Shown here: piece by piece, positions 9,101 to 16,545 of the stretch
How positions within the stretch are numbered: the first letter of the stretch is position 1
Layout of the letters: every line of letters begins with the position of its first letter
Origin: Candidatus Tenebribacter davisii
GTDB lineage: Bacteria > Cloacimonadota > Cloacimonadia > Cloacimonadales > TCS61
Reading direction: 5' to 3'
Length of the DNA: 36,281 bases
Assembly: GCA_030765535.1 (NCBI GenBank)
Contig: JAVCCH010000071.1
Coordinates: 1 to 36,281 of the forward strand
Position numbers and translations under genes: made by a program
Notes under the pieces: model-generated
Database searches by the model: none
What the model saw: only the letters and a program-made list of their open reading frames with translations
Told to the model about the DNA's origin: nothing

Positions 9101-12100
9101 GCTTTAATAGTTCCGCAGCTCAAGGTGGAGGATTTTATTGTAGTCATTGGAGCCAACCTGTTCTTAATAATGTCTTGATTATTAGTAACACAGCTGGAAC
9201 AGTTGGTGGGGGAATTACTTGTCAAGCTGAGAGTGTTCTCAATATACGAAATGCTACAATATGTAATAATATTGCTAATCAACAGGGAGGAGCATTAGCA
9301 AAGTTTAATTCAAACATAAATATGAATTCATCGATTATTTGGTATAATATACCATATACTTTCTATGAAAATGCTGGTGGCTCTGGTGGTATAGGAGCTT
9401 CTTATTCAAATATAGAAGGAGGTTATGGCGGCAGTATGAATATAGATCCATTATTTGTTAATTATACAAATGGTGACTATTATCTTACCGAAGATTCACC
9501 CTGCATTGATACTGGAGACCCTAATCCAATTTTTAATGACCCCGATGGAACAAGAAATGATATGGGAGCATTTTACTTTTATCAATTTGATGCAGATTTC
9601 ACAGCAACGCCTTTGTATGGCTTTACACCTTTGGAAGTGAATTTCTCAGATCTATCAATAGGTATTCCTAATAGCTGGGAATGGGACTTTGAAAATGATG
9701 GTAATATTGATTCTTACGAGCAGAATCCGAGTTGGACTTATAATGATCCAGGAAATTACACAGTCTCATTAACAATCAGTGATGGTAATAACTCTAATAC
9801 TGAATTAAAGCAATCGTGTGTTTCAGTGTTTCCGCAAAATATGGTTGTACCTGATACATTATGGACTAGAACTTACGGAGGTGCATCAGATGAAGCACCA
9901 TATTCAATGGAAATGACTACTGATGGTGGTTATGTTATTGCTGGATATACTCGTTCTTTTGGTGCTGGTAATAGAGACGTTTGGGTTGTGAAAACGGATT
10001 CTTTTGGATACGTAGAATGGAGTAACACTTTTGGAGGAATTAATGATGACGTTGCATATAGCATTAAACAAACATCTGATGGCGGCTATATTATCGCTGG
10101 AAGTACAAATTCTTTTGGTTATGGGTCTATAGATGCATATTTATTAAAAATTAACTCAAATGGATATGAAAGTTGGTCACAATCATTTGGTTCAGTTGAA
10201 GATGATATAGCAAAATCAGTAATTGCAACAATTGATGGAGGATATATAATTGCCGGATATAGTGATCCAGATGGTAGTGGATTAACTGATTGCCTATTAG
10301 TTAAAGCTGATAGCTTGGGAAATGAAATATGGAACTACACATATGGCGGTGCATTTTTGGAAAAAGCCCAAGTTATTTGTGAAGCTATTGATGGGGGTTA
10401 CATTATTGCTGCTCATAGATATAATAACTCAGGTGAAAGTGATGATATATATGTTTTCAAAATTAATAATGAAGGGTATGAAGTTTGGCAAGAAACATAT
10501 TACTTGTTTGGTGATCAAAATATTTCTGATATTATTATAACAAATGATAATTGCTATTTAATTTCTGGAGTTTCGTATACACAAGGTGCAAATACTTATG
10601 ATGGTTTACTTATAAAGATTAATGCAGATGGTAATGAAATCTGGTTTCAATATTATGGAAATGATTCTGGCGATGATATGATTTATTCAATACAGAATTC
10701 ACATGATAATGGTTACTATTTTGCAGGTGAGACTGAATCTTTTGGGGCAGGTAATAACGATTTCTGGTTATCAAAGACTGACTCCCAAGGAAATCTTTTG
10801 TGGAATCAGACTTTTGGTGGTGCCTTGAACGAAAGTGGACATACTATTAGGAATGCTCCTGATGGAGGATGTTTAATTACTGGATACACAGAATCAATTG
10901 GTAATGGAAGTTATGATTTTTGGTTGATCAAGATGGAACCTGAGTTATCTGCGGAATATTTTGCTGAACCCATTTCAGGACATATTCCATTATTAGTATC
11001 TTTTTATGATGAATCTATACAAGGTGTTGGACCAATTACATCATGGGAATGGGATTTTAACAATGATGGGACAATAGATTCAAATAATCAAAATCCAACA
11101 TATGTGTATTCTATACCTGGAACATATTCAGTATCATTGACTGTATCAGATGGTATTAATTCAGACTCTGAAATCAAAACTGACTTGATAACAGTTGTTG
11201 ATTCACCCACAATCATTGAAATACCTTTAGATTATCCTACAATCCAACAGGGAATCATTGCAGCTGTTGAAGGTGATACAGTGCTTGTGCAACCAGGAAC
11301 GTATGTAGAGAATATTGATTTCATTGGAAAGAACATCACTGTGGCTTCTTTGTTTTTAACAACACAGGATACAACATATATATCTCAAACAATAATTGAT
11401 GGAAATCAGAATGGAAGTGTAGTTACTTTTGAGAATGGAGAGGATTCGACGGCAGTATTATCTGGTTTCACTATTACAAATGGAAATGCTACTTATGGTG
11501 GTGGTATTTTTTGCAACGATTCAAGTCCACTCTTGTATAATCTTAAAATCACAAATAACACTGGTGGATGGGGTGGTGGTTTAGGTTGCTTAGAAGCAAA
11601 TATGTTTATGGAAAATGTTGAAGTAACTAACAATTCAGGAAATCAAGGGGGTGGAGTATATATTGGTATCAATACGATCCTTGTTATGCACAATTTTTTA
11701 ATTTCAGGTAACTATGGAGAAAATCATGCTGGCGGTGTTTATTCTCATGAAAATTCAGTTCTAGATTTATTCTCAGGTAAGATATTTAATAACTCAGCTT
11801 ATCAGGGAGGAGGAATTTATTGTGGTGGGTATTCAGATGTTAATCTTAATAGTGTAACAATCTTTAATAATCAATCTACTGATAAAGGTGGTGGTATTTG
11901 CAGTGTAGGTAGTGCAAATTTAAATGTATATAAATGCTCAATTACCGGAAATTATGGATTACTAGGTGGTGGTATATATGGTGAGTTGATTAATATTAAT
12001 AATTCAATCATTTCTTACAATTCTGGTGGTTATGGTGTATATGTCTCATCTGGTGTTCAATCAATTGAATATTCAAATTTCTTCAGCAATTCAACCGGGA

Positions 12101-14169
12101 ATTTATTTAATTGCAATGCTGGGATTGGTTGTATCGAATTAGATCCGTTATTCATAAATATAGTAAATGATGACTATCATCTTTCAGAAAACTCTCCTTG
12201 TATTGATACAGGTAACCCAGATCCTATATATAATGATCCTGATAATTCCAGAGCAGATATGGGTGCTTACTATTTCTATCAATTTAATTGTGATTTTGCA
12301 TCAGATGTCATATCAGGTCAACATCCACTGGAAGTAAATTTCTCTGATGCGTCTTATGGAATTCTGACGGATTGGGAGTGGGACTTTGATAATGATGGAA
12401 CCATAGATTCCTACGAGCAGAATCCTGTCTGTGTATACGAAGTTCCAGGAGTATATTCAGTTTCTCTCACCATTAATGATGCCGACAGTAGCGATACAGA
12501 AACGAAGATAGATTATGTCACAGTTATTAATACAGATCCTGTTGTACAGACTCCTTTGGGAAGCATAACCATTTTAGAGGATGAGCCAGATTCTCTATCT
12601 ATCAACCTGAATGATCATTTTGTTGACCCAGATGGGGATGATCTTTCATTCACATACACTGGTAATGACAGCATAGCAGTTGAAATATTATCTGATGGCA
12701 GAGTTGTTTTTACTCCTAATGATGATTGGTTTGGAGAGGAAACTATTCTCTTCACAGCAGATGATCTTTGGGATGCGGATTCACCACGTTCTAGAAGTGA
12801 GAGTAATATCTTTTCGGATAAAGTGTCTCTCAGCGAGTCAAAGAGCTCCCGGATTTCCGAGGAAAATTCTCAGACAGAATTGAGCTCAAGTAAGATAAGT
12901 GAAGCAAAAATGGATAATAGATCAATAGTCTTGGATTCGTTAGTCGTAACAGTCGAATCTGTGAATGATGCTCCGTGGTTCTCTTCAGTACCCGACACAC
13001 TGGTAATGGAAGATGATGTTTATCAATATACCGCAATAGCTGAAGATATTGAGAATGATATGCTTACGTATGCTGCTCCAGTTCTTCCCAGTTGGCTTAC
13101 GTTCACCCCTGCTATTGGCTTACTGGTCGGCATTCCTACTAATGAGCATGTTGGAGATCATCCTGTTACAATAACGGTAACAGATGGCTTAATTCCCACT
13201 CCTATCGAGCAGAGTTTTGTTATTCATGTACAGAATTTTAACAACCCACCGGAAATAACTTTCCCAGCCAGTTTCTCTTTCCCTGAGGATGGATCTGCCA
13301 CCTTCGATTTCACATCATACGTAACTGATGTAGATAATACCTATGATCAACTTACTCTAACCTGGGAAGGCAACACAAATATTGATATTGTTGATGATAA
13401 CTGGGATATTACTTTCAGCTCTAATGTTCCAGAATGGAGCGGAGACGAAGTAATAACATTTACTGTCGATGACGGAGTCACACGTACAAGAAGATCAACT
13501 GCTCCAGTTGTATCTCTAACGGATGCTAATTCGAAGAAAACCAGACACCCAAGATCAGCAGAAAAAGATGGTATTCGTGATATAGTCTCGGAATCGATAA
13601 CAGTATATTGTACTTCTGTAAATGATCTGCCGGTACTTACCGGTTGGCAACCGCAGGAACTGGAGTTCTCAGTTTACCAGGATAGCTCTGTCACGTTCAT
13701 GGTTAGTGCTTATGATGTTGATAGTGATCTGAATTATAATTGGTTCCTGAATGAAGTACTATTGGCGGATGAGCTTGATAGCATATTTGTTCACACCTTT
13801 ACCGATGTGGGAGATTTCGATATCGAGTCTGTCATTTCTGACGAAGATAATGAAGTTGGTCAGGAGTGGCTGGTACATGTAAATCAAGTTAATGCAGATG
13901 ATACTATTGTACCTTTAGCAACTACACTCTACCAGAATTATCCTAACCCGTTCAATCCATCAACCACGATCAGTTTCGACATAAAGGAAGGCGAAAGTGG
14001 AAGGCTAACTATATTCAACCTAAGAGGGCAAATAATCGTTTCTGAAGAGTTTGTAGCTGGTCAGTACTCATATTCATGGGATGGTGAAAATAGCAGCACA
14101 GGTCTTTACTTTTATCAGTTAAGAACAGATAGTAATGTGATAATAAAGAAGATGATTATGTTGAAATAG
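6187..14169 (+). CDS. Giant secreted multidomain protein (propellers, beta-helices, PKD, cadherin-like) with C-terminal sorting signal
   Basis: About 2660 residues. The frame opens at a GTG at 6175, but the ATG at 6187 gives a clean signal peptide (MKKLFIIIIIFLPIMLNAQ) with GAGG six bases upstream; the ATG at 6184 is the alternative. Order of modules: a seven-repeat propeller-like domain (about 6259-7330), a right-handed beta-helix (7345-8330), PKD (8335-8590), beta-helix (8600-9590), PKD (9590-9830), a second seven-repeat propeller (9859-10940), PKD (10950-11200), beta-helix (11215-12285), PKD (12290-12530), three cadherin-like or Ig-like units (12535-13635), a PKD-like unit, and a terminal YQNYPNPFNPSTTISF domain (13915-14169) of the type IX secretion/FlgD-like class. 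PKD units carry WEWDFDNDGTIDS. The beta-helices begin with PTIQEGINAA..GDTVLVQPGTY. No catalytic residues are obvious; an extracellular polysaccharide-binding or adhesive role is inferred. Two odd Ser/Arg/Lys-rich inserts sit in the cadherin-like units. Confidence 0.9.
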   Translation: MKKLFIIIIIFLPIMLNAQTPPDTLWTRTYGGNGEDHGESVLQSFDGNYIICGGTSSYGAGATDIYLIKTNEIGDTLWTKAYGGNNNDDGYSLQQTTDGGFIITGATESYGTGATDVYLIKTDLNGNSLWTKTYGGSDSDLGRSVQQTNDDGYIIVGDTYSSGAGLGDVYLIKTDANGDTLWTQTFGGDSADGGLSVKQTSSGGYIISGWTQSFGVGGTDVYIIKTDANGDSLWTRTFGGSTGEWGESVLETEDNGYIVAGWTNSFGAGQADAYLIKIDVNGDSLWTKFLGGPNTEICTSISHTFDGGYILTGNTNDNDVGDVYLLKTDMYGNELWSKIIGGSLADNGKSVVQTFDGEYIIAGTTQSFGAGLYDCWLLKIKKPDHLINIPYEYPTIQEGINAAANGDTVLVQPGTYVENINYNGKNITVASLFLTTQDTSYISQTIIDGNQNGSVVTFDSGEDSTSVLCGFTITNGNSAGNGGGIYCTLLSAPQIINLIIKNNDSSVYGGGICCDDGSNAIIEDCVIKQNNSSHGGGIFCEINADIIVKNSTIYNNSAIYGGGFYCTEANPVLSNVLIYNNYASYYGGGIVFHGTITQLSNLTVYGNSAESFGGGIYTTAGSGVLFLDILNSVFHNNSPEQINESSGTLLVTYSDIQNGWPGIGNIDNDPLFADSLNSDFNLSENSPCIDAGDPDPQYDDPDGTRNDMGAFYFQQPIADFSASPTSGHIPLTVNFSDQSQPGQEPIISWEWDFDNDGTIDSNDQNPTWVYTTPGIYSVSLTVSDGNNTDAEIKEDLITVVDSPTIIEIPFDYLTIQEGINAAVEGDTVLVQPGTYFENINYNGKNITIGSLFLVIQDTSYIETTIIDGNNNGTVVTFNNAESDLAQLIGFTITNGNNSGIRCWTNCNPTLSNLKIIGNSSPIGGGMWLVGASPTVSDCIISGNNSTSGGSSGGGGVFCGDYSNPVFDFVEISFNSSAAQGGGFYCSHWSQPVLNNVLIISNTAGTVGGGITCQAESVLNIRNATICNNIANQQGGALAKFNSNINMNSSIIWYNIPYTFYENAGGSGGIGASYSNIEGGYGGSMNIDPLFVNYTNGDYYLTEDSPCIDTGDPNPIFNDPDGTRNDMGAFYFYQFDADFTATPLYGFTPLEVNFSDLSIGIPNSWEWDFENDGNIDSYEQNPSWTYNDPGNYTVSLTISDGNNSNTELKQSCVSVFPQNMVVPDTLWTRTYGGASDEAPYSMEMTTDGGYVIAGYTRSFGAGNRDVWVVKTDSFGYVEWSNTFGGINDDVAYSIKQTSDGGYIIAGSTNSFGYGSIDAYLLKINSNGYESWSQSFGSVEDDIAKSVIATIDGGYIIAGYSDPDGSGLTDCLLVKADSLGNEIWNYTYGGAFLEKAQVICEAIDGGYIIAAHRYNNSGESDDIYVFKINNEGYEVWQETYYLFGDQNISDIIITNDNCYLISGVSYTQGANTYDGLLIKINADGNEIWFQYYGNDSGDDMIYSIQNSHDNGYYFAGETESFGAGNNDFWLSKTDSQGNLLWNQTFGGALNESGHTIRNAPDGGCLITGYTESIGNGSYDFWLIKMEPELSAEYFAEPISGHIPLLVSFYDESIQGVGPITSWEWDFNNDGTIDSNNQNPTYVYSIPGTYSVSLTVSDGINSDSEIKTDLITVVDSPTIIEIPLDYPTIQQGIIAAVEGDTVLVQPGTYVENIDFIGKNITVASLFLTTQDTTYISQTIIDGNQNGSVVTFENGEDSTAVLSGFTITNGNATYGGGIFCNDSSPLLYNLKITNNTGGWGGGLGCLEANMFMENVEVTNNSGNQGGGVYIGINTILVMHNFLISGNYGENHAGGVYSHENSVLDLFSGKIFNNSAYQGGGIYCGGYSDVNLNSVTIFNNQSTDKGGGICSVGSANLNVYKCSITGNYGLLGGGIYGELININNSIISYNSGGYGVYVSSGVQSIEYSNFFSNSTGNLFNCNAGIGCIELDPLFINIVNDDYHLSENSPCIDTGNPDPIYNDPDNSRADMGAYYFYQFNCDFASDVISGQHPLEVNFSDASYGILTDWEWDFDNDGTIDSYEQNPVCVYEVPGVYSVSLTINDADSSDTETKIDYVTVINTDPVVQTPLGSITILEDEPDSLSINLNDHFVDPDGDDLSFTYTGNDSIAVEILSDGRVVFTPNDDWFGEETILFTADDLWDADSPRSRSESNIFSDKVSLSESKSSRISEENSQTELSSSKISEAKMDNRSIVLDSLVVTVESVNDAPWFSSVPDTLVMEDDVYQYTAIAEDIENDMLTYAAPVLPSWLTFTPAIGLLVGIPTNEHVGDHPVTITVTDGLIPTPIEQSFVIHVQNFNNPPEITFPASFSFPEDGSATFDFTSYVTDVDNTYDQLTLTWEGNTNIDIVDDNWDITFSSNVPEWSGDEVITFTVDDGVTRTRRSTAPVVSLTDANSKKTRHPRSAEKDGIRDIVSESITVYCTSVNDLPVLTGWQPQELEFSVYQDSSVTFMVSAYDVDSDLNYNWFLNEVLLADELDSIFVHTFTDVGDFDIESVISDEDNEVGQEWLVHVNQVNADDTIVPLATTLYQNYPNPFNPSTTISFDIKEGESGRLTIFNLRGQIIVSEEFVAGQYSYSWDGENSSTGLYFYQLRTDSNVIIKKMIMLK
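6259..7330 (+). repeat. Seven 52-residue repeats, probable seven-bladed propeller
   Basis: Seven consecutive units of about 52 residues, each starting LW[TS]+..GG, then DGGYII.G.T.SFGAG..D.YLIKTD.NGD. The count of exactly seven suggests one complete propeller. Several units share long stretches of identical residues, consistent with fairly recent tandem duplication. Confidence 0.8.
9859..10940 (+). repeat. Second set of seven propeller repeats
   Basis: Seven more units of the same type (TDGGYVIAGYTRSFGAG, SDGGYIIAGSTNSFGYG and so on), located between the second and third PKD units. The units are more diverged than in the first propeller, especially units 4 and 5. The first unit begins PDTLWTRTYGG, identical to the opening of propeller 1, pointing to duplication of a whole propeller module. 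Confidence 0.8.
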
Positions 14170-14183
14170 GAAATCATATTATA

Positions 14184-14318
14184 ATGATTGAAATTGTAAA
14201 CTTATTGATGAAAATAATCGAAAGAGAAGAGCGTGTGAATAAACAAGTAAATAAGGATATTATCACGCTTATTGAAGGGAAGTACAGAAAGGAGACATTA
14301 TGGCGACAAGAACAATAG
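14184..14318 (+). CDS. Possible small ORF overlapping the CD-NTase start
   Basis: A 44-codon frame begins MIEIVNLLMKIIEREERV, starts 15 bases after the giant gene's stop, and ends at 14318, overlapping the nucleotidyltransferase ATG in another frame. AGGA lies about twelve bases upstream. It is AT-rich, unlike the following genes, rich in charged and hydrophobic residues and probably helical. It could be a short leader giving translational coupling, the truncated end of a host gene broken by island insertion, or chance. No family is recognised. Confidence 0.25.
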   Translation: MIEIVNLLMKIIEREERVNKQVNKDIITLIEGKYRKETLWRQEQ

Positions 14319-15175
14319 CAAACGGTTTTGACACCTTCCACAGGCGCATCACTCCGGGTGGTTACGAATCCGGGAGTGCCGCTTCTCACAAAGCTTCAAT
14401 TACCAGTCGACTGAAAACTTGTTATGACCTAAAGCGGCTGTTCTACTCAGGCTCAGCGAACAATGGGACAAGTATCTTCCACCACAGTGACGTGGACTTC
14501 TTCGCGCGGATTCCGACCAACAATCTTAAGAATAACTCGGCCACTTCGCTACGACAGATTAAGGAATGCCTGCAGGGAAGGTTCCCCAAAACAACTATCT
14601 ATGTTGACTCCCCGGCAGTTGTCCTAGACTTCGGCAGCTCGGACTGGGATATAGCTGAAGTCATCCCCGCTGACTATGTGAAAGAGAAAGAGGGCAAAAA
14701 CGTCTACGACATTCCAGATGGGACAACAGGATGGATGCGATCAAGCCCCTCGATGCATACCTCATACGTTCAAGACGAGAACACTCGGCTCAACAAGAAA
14801 CTCAAGCCACTCATCCGATTCCTCAAGGCGTGGAAGTACTACTGCAATGTGCCGATATCATCGTTCTACCTTGAGTTGAGGGCAACCAAGTGGATGGAAG
14901 CAGAAAACTCTATCGTTTATGATATTGATCTCTGCTCTCTCTTCAAGAAACTCGCCGCCAGTGGCCTTGCATCCATGCAGGACCCTAAAGGAATTTCTGG
15001 TTACGTTTGTGCCTGCGCAACTGAAGCTAAGAAGAGCGACGCCCTCTCGAAGCTTTCCACGGCCAAGACAAGAGCTGAAAAGGCGCGTGTTGCTGAAAGT
15101 ACGGGCAAGACCAACGAAGCAATTGATTGGTGGGATAGAGTGTTCGCGGGTAATTTCCCAAGTTACTACTATTAA
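14300..15175 (+). CDS. CBASS cGAS/DncV-like nucleotidyltransferase (CD-NTase, SMODS family)
   Basis: This 291-residue protein has the polymerase-beta-like nucleotidyltransferase active site: YSGS (Gly51-Ser52) with Thr57 following, then SDVDFF supplying Asp64 and Asp66, and a third acidic residue in VVLDF (Asp110). A helical C-terminal half (LIRFLKAWKYYCN... and a W..VF.G.FPSYYY ending) matches the OAS1_C/SMODS layout and normal family length. In CBASS such enzymes make cyclic di- or trinucleotides in response to phage infection; the product cannot be told from sequence alone. The ATG has an excellent AAAGGAG six bases upstream. The next gene encodes a four-TM protein, the expected effector. 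No Cap2/Cap3, HORMA or TRIP13 gene is nearby, so this looks like a minimal (type I-like) operon. Base composition is visibly GC-richer than flanking genes, indicating transfer. Confidence 0.85.
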   Translation: MATRTIANGFDTFHRRITPGGYESGSAASHKASITSRLKTCYDLKRLFYSGSANNGTSIFHHSDVDFFARIPTNNLKNNSATSLRQIKECLQGRFPKTTIYVDSPAVVLDFGSSDWDIAEVIPADYVKEKEGKNVYDIPDGTTGWMRSSPSMHTSYVQDENTRLNKKLKPLIRFLKAWKYYCNVPISSFYLELRATKWMEAENSIVYDIDLCSLFKKLAASGLASMQDPKGISGYVCACATEAKKSDALSKLSTAKTRAEKARVAESTGKTNEAIDWWDRVFAGNFPSYYY

Positions 15176-15215
15176 AACGATGTGCCATTACATACAGGCC
15201 GAAACAAGGATGAAT

Positions 15216-16043
15216 ATGACTAAACTAGAAACAATGCGGATCGATGATATCGATCGTTACTACAGACCAATTGAACGCATTGAGAGAATATCCTCAGCAT
15301 TATTCTGGGCATCCGCCGCTCTCTCTATTGTGGTTCTCTATTCCCAGTGCATACCGCAGGAATCATTGCGAGATGTTCCCACGCTTCTGTTCGCCACCAG
15401 CGTGATGTTAAATCTAATTCTTACGCTATATCTCAAATTCCATCTCATCCCCAAAGCTGAGGGAAAGCGAAGGAAGCAACTGCTATCAGACTCCTTTGAT
15501 GTGCCATTGACTCCGGAACAGACTCAGGGTTACTACAACAATCCTCTCTCACCTTCTATTCAGAAACTGGGAGCAAACGTGCTTGAGAACTCGTTCTTCT
15601 CGAAAGCAGTCTGTGGAAGAATGGCAATTCGAGAACGAGTAAAGGTGCTGATCTACTTTACGGTGTGGATTATTGCAGCCTACTGTCGCTATACTCCCCT
15701 TGAGCTTCTGGTTATAGTTACGCAAACATTGTTCTCGGGTGAGATCATTACTCGTTTGGTTCGGCTTGAAGTTCTACGTCACAGGAGCGAGGATCTCTTT
15801 GAGGAACTCTACCATGAGTTTCTTCACAAGGTCGACTTCACGAGTTCTACGGGCACAGCCTGTATACTCGACTCGTTCGCCACCTACGAAGCCGTAAAGG
15901 CCTCTGCGGCACTCAGACAATCGACAAGGATTTTTGAAGCAATGAACCCCCAACTTACGCGTGAATGGGGCGAGATCTGCAAAAGGTTAGGGTTGAAGGA
16001 AGAGAGCTTCAACAAGCCGAATGCATACGACGTCGGGAAGTAA
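15216..16043 (+). CDS. Four-transmembrane CBASS effector (S-4TM-like)
   Basis: The protein has four predicted membrane segments in two hairpins, residues about 25-43, 54-75, 142-158 and 162-179. They flank a roughly 65-residue soluble loop containing SFDVPLTPEQTQGYYNN and LGANVLENSFFSK; a soluble C-terminal region of about 95 residues follows. This layout matches the S-4TM class of putative pore-forming effectors found next to SMODS nucleotidyltransferases, which are thought to permeabilise the inner membrane on cyclic-nucleotide binding. Family assignment is from topology and context, not from a recognised signature. The frame is open further upstream inside the previous gene; the ATG at 15216 is preferred because AAGGA lies five bases before it. 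In-frame ATGs at 15210 and 15180 (the latter four bases after the CD-NTase stop) are alternatives. It shares the GC-rich composition of its partner, so the pair moved together. Confidence 0.72.
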   Translation: MTKLETMRIDDIDRYYRPIERIERISSALFWASAALSIVVLYSQCIPQESLRDVPTLLFATSVMLNLILTLYLKFHLIPKAEGKRRKQLLSDSFDVPLTPEQTQGYYNNPLSPSIQKLGANVLENSFFSKAVCGRMAIRERVKVLIYFTVWIIAAYCRYTPLELLVIVTQTLFSGEIITRLVRLEVLRHRSEDLFEELYHEFLHKVDFTSSTGTACILDSFATYEAVKASAALRQSTRIFEAMNPQLTREWGEICKRLGLKEESFNKPNAYDVGK

Positions 16044-16482
16044 GATACAAGATGAACGTTATCTGTCTTTTTCCTAAGAATTCACCGGTCGAATCATGAT
16101 TATTGCCATCGCCCGTTTCTTAGTTTTCTCTGGTCCCGCCGATGGTATCTTAAGGCAAATGAATATAATCTGTGACAAACGCGCAAGATTTCCCAACCAA
16201 GATCTTCACTCTATCGTTGGAGGCAACCGAAGCGTGGAATCAAGTTTCATACATAATAATCAAGTAGCCTAACAAATCTACTCCACTTAAAACGCAAACC
16301 GTTAAAAGAATTTTTCTAGTTCAATAAACGACCGTTACTTATACTATTATCAAAGGTTCCACAAAAGGTTCTTATTCTAATGTATTATAGTATATAATTT
16401 CATATAATAAACAAAGTGCAAAAACTAAACATCAGTAGTGGCTTTTTATACCGTATGTATTCTTAGCGATAAAAGAGAACTT
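16044..16482 (+). other. 439-base non-coding gap downstream of the CBASS pair
   Basis: The first 190 or so bases keep the richer G+C of the CBASS genes, then composition drops sharply to AT-rich near 16240, marking a seam. A 58-codon open frame (16096-16272) is present but has no ribosome-binding site or recognisable content. A weak AGATA/TATCT hairpin followed by a T run (16043-16072) could end the CBASS transcript. No RNA gene or convincing terminal inverted repeat was seen. Confidence 0.4.
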
Positions 16483-16545
16483 ATGTTGATAGGATACACA
16501 GGGGTATCTACTACAGATCAAAGCTTAGACATGCAGATCGAAATT
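16483..16545 (+). pseudogene. Truncated N-terminus of a small serine resolvase/invertase
   Basis: From ATG 16483 the frame reads MLIGYTGVSTTDQSLDMQIE, which matches the opening of Tn3/Pin-type resolvases (usually MLIGYARVST.DQ.L..QI.AL). The similarity stops after MQIE near 16542 and the frame hits a stop at 16572, so only about 20 of some 190 residues remain. The conserved Arg before VST is Gly. The catalytic Ser of the motif is still present, but the fragment cannot be functional. It overlaps, in antisense, the 3' end of the reverse-strand gene that follows, so that gene or its carrier was joined here after the resolvase was cut. Confidence 0.7.

Noticed and set aside
6250-12500. Repeats in the giant gene as a CRISPR or tandem DNA repeat array
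   Set aside because: The repeats are in-frame protein-domain units with diverged DNA, not identical direct repeats with spacers.
14919-15215. Longer upstream extension of the four-TM effector frame
   Set aside because: It lies within the CD-NTase gene in another frame and has no ribosome-binding site; internal ATG 15216 fits better.
16096-16272. 58-codon open frame in the gap after the CBASS genes
   Set aside because: No ribosome-binding site, no recognisable motif, and it spans the composition change; probably chance or decayed DNA.
16461-16472. TTAGCGA near the resolvase relic, matching part of the tRNA terminator arm, as a possible direct repeat of the island end
   Set aside because: The match is seven bases only, easily expected by chance.
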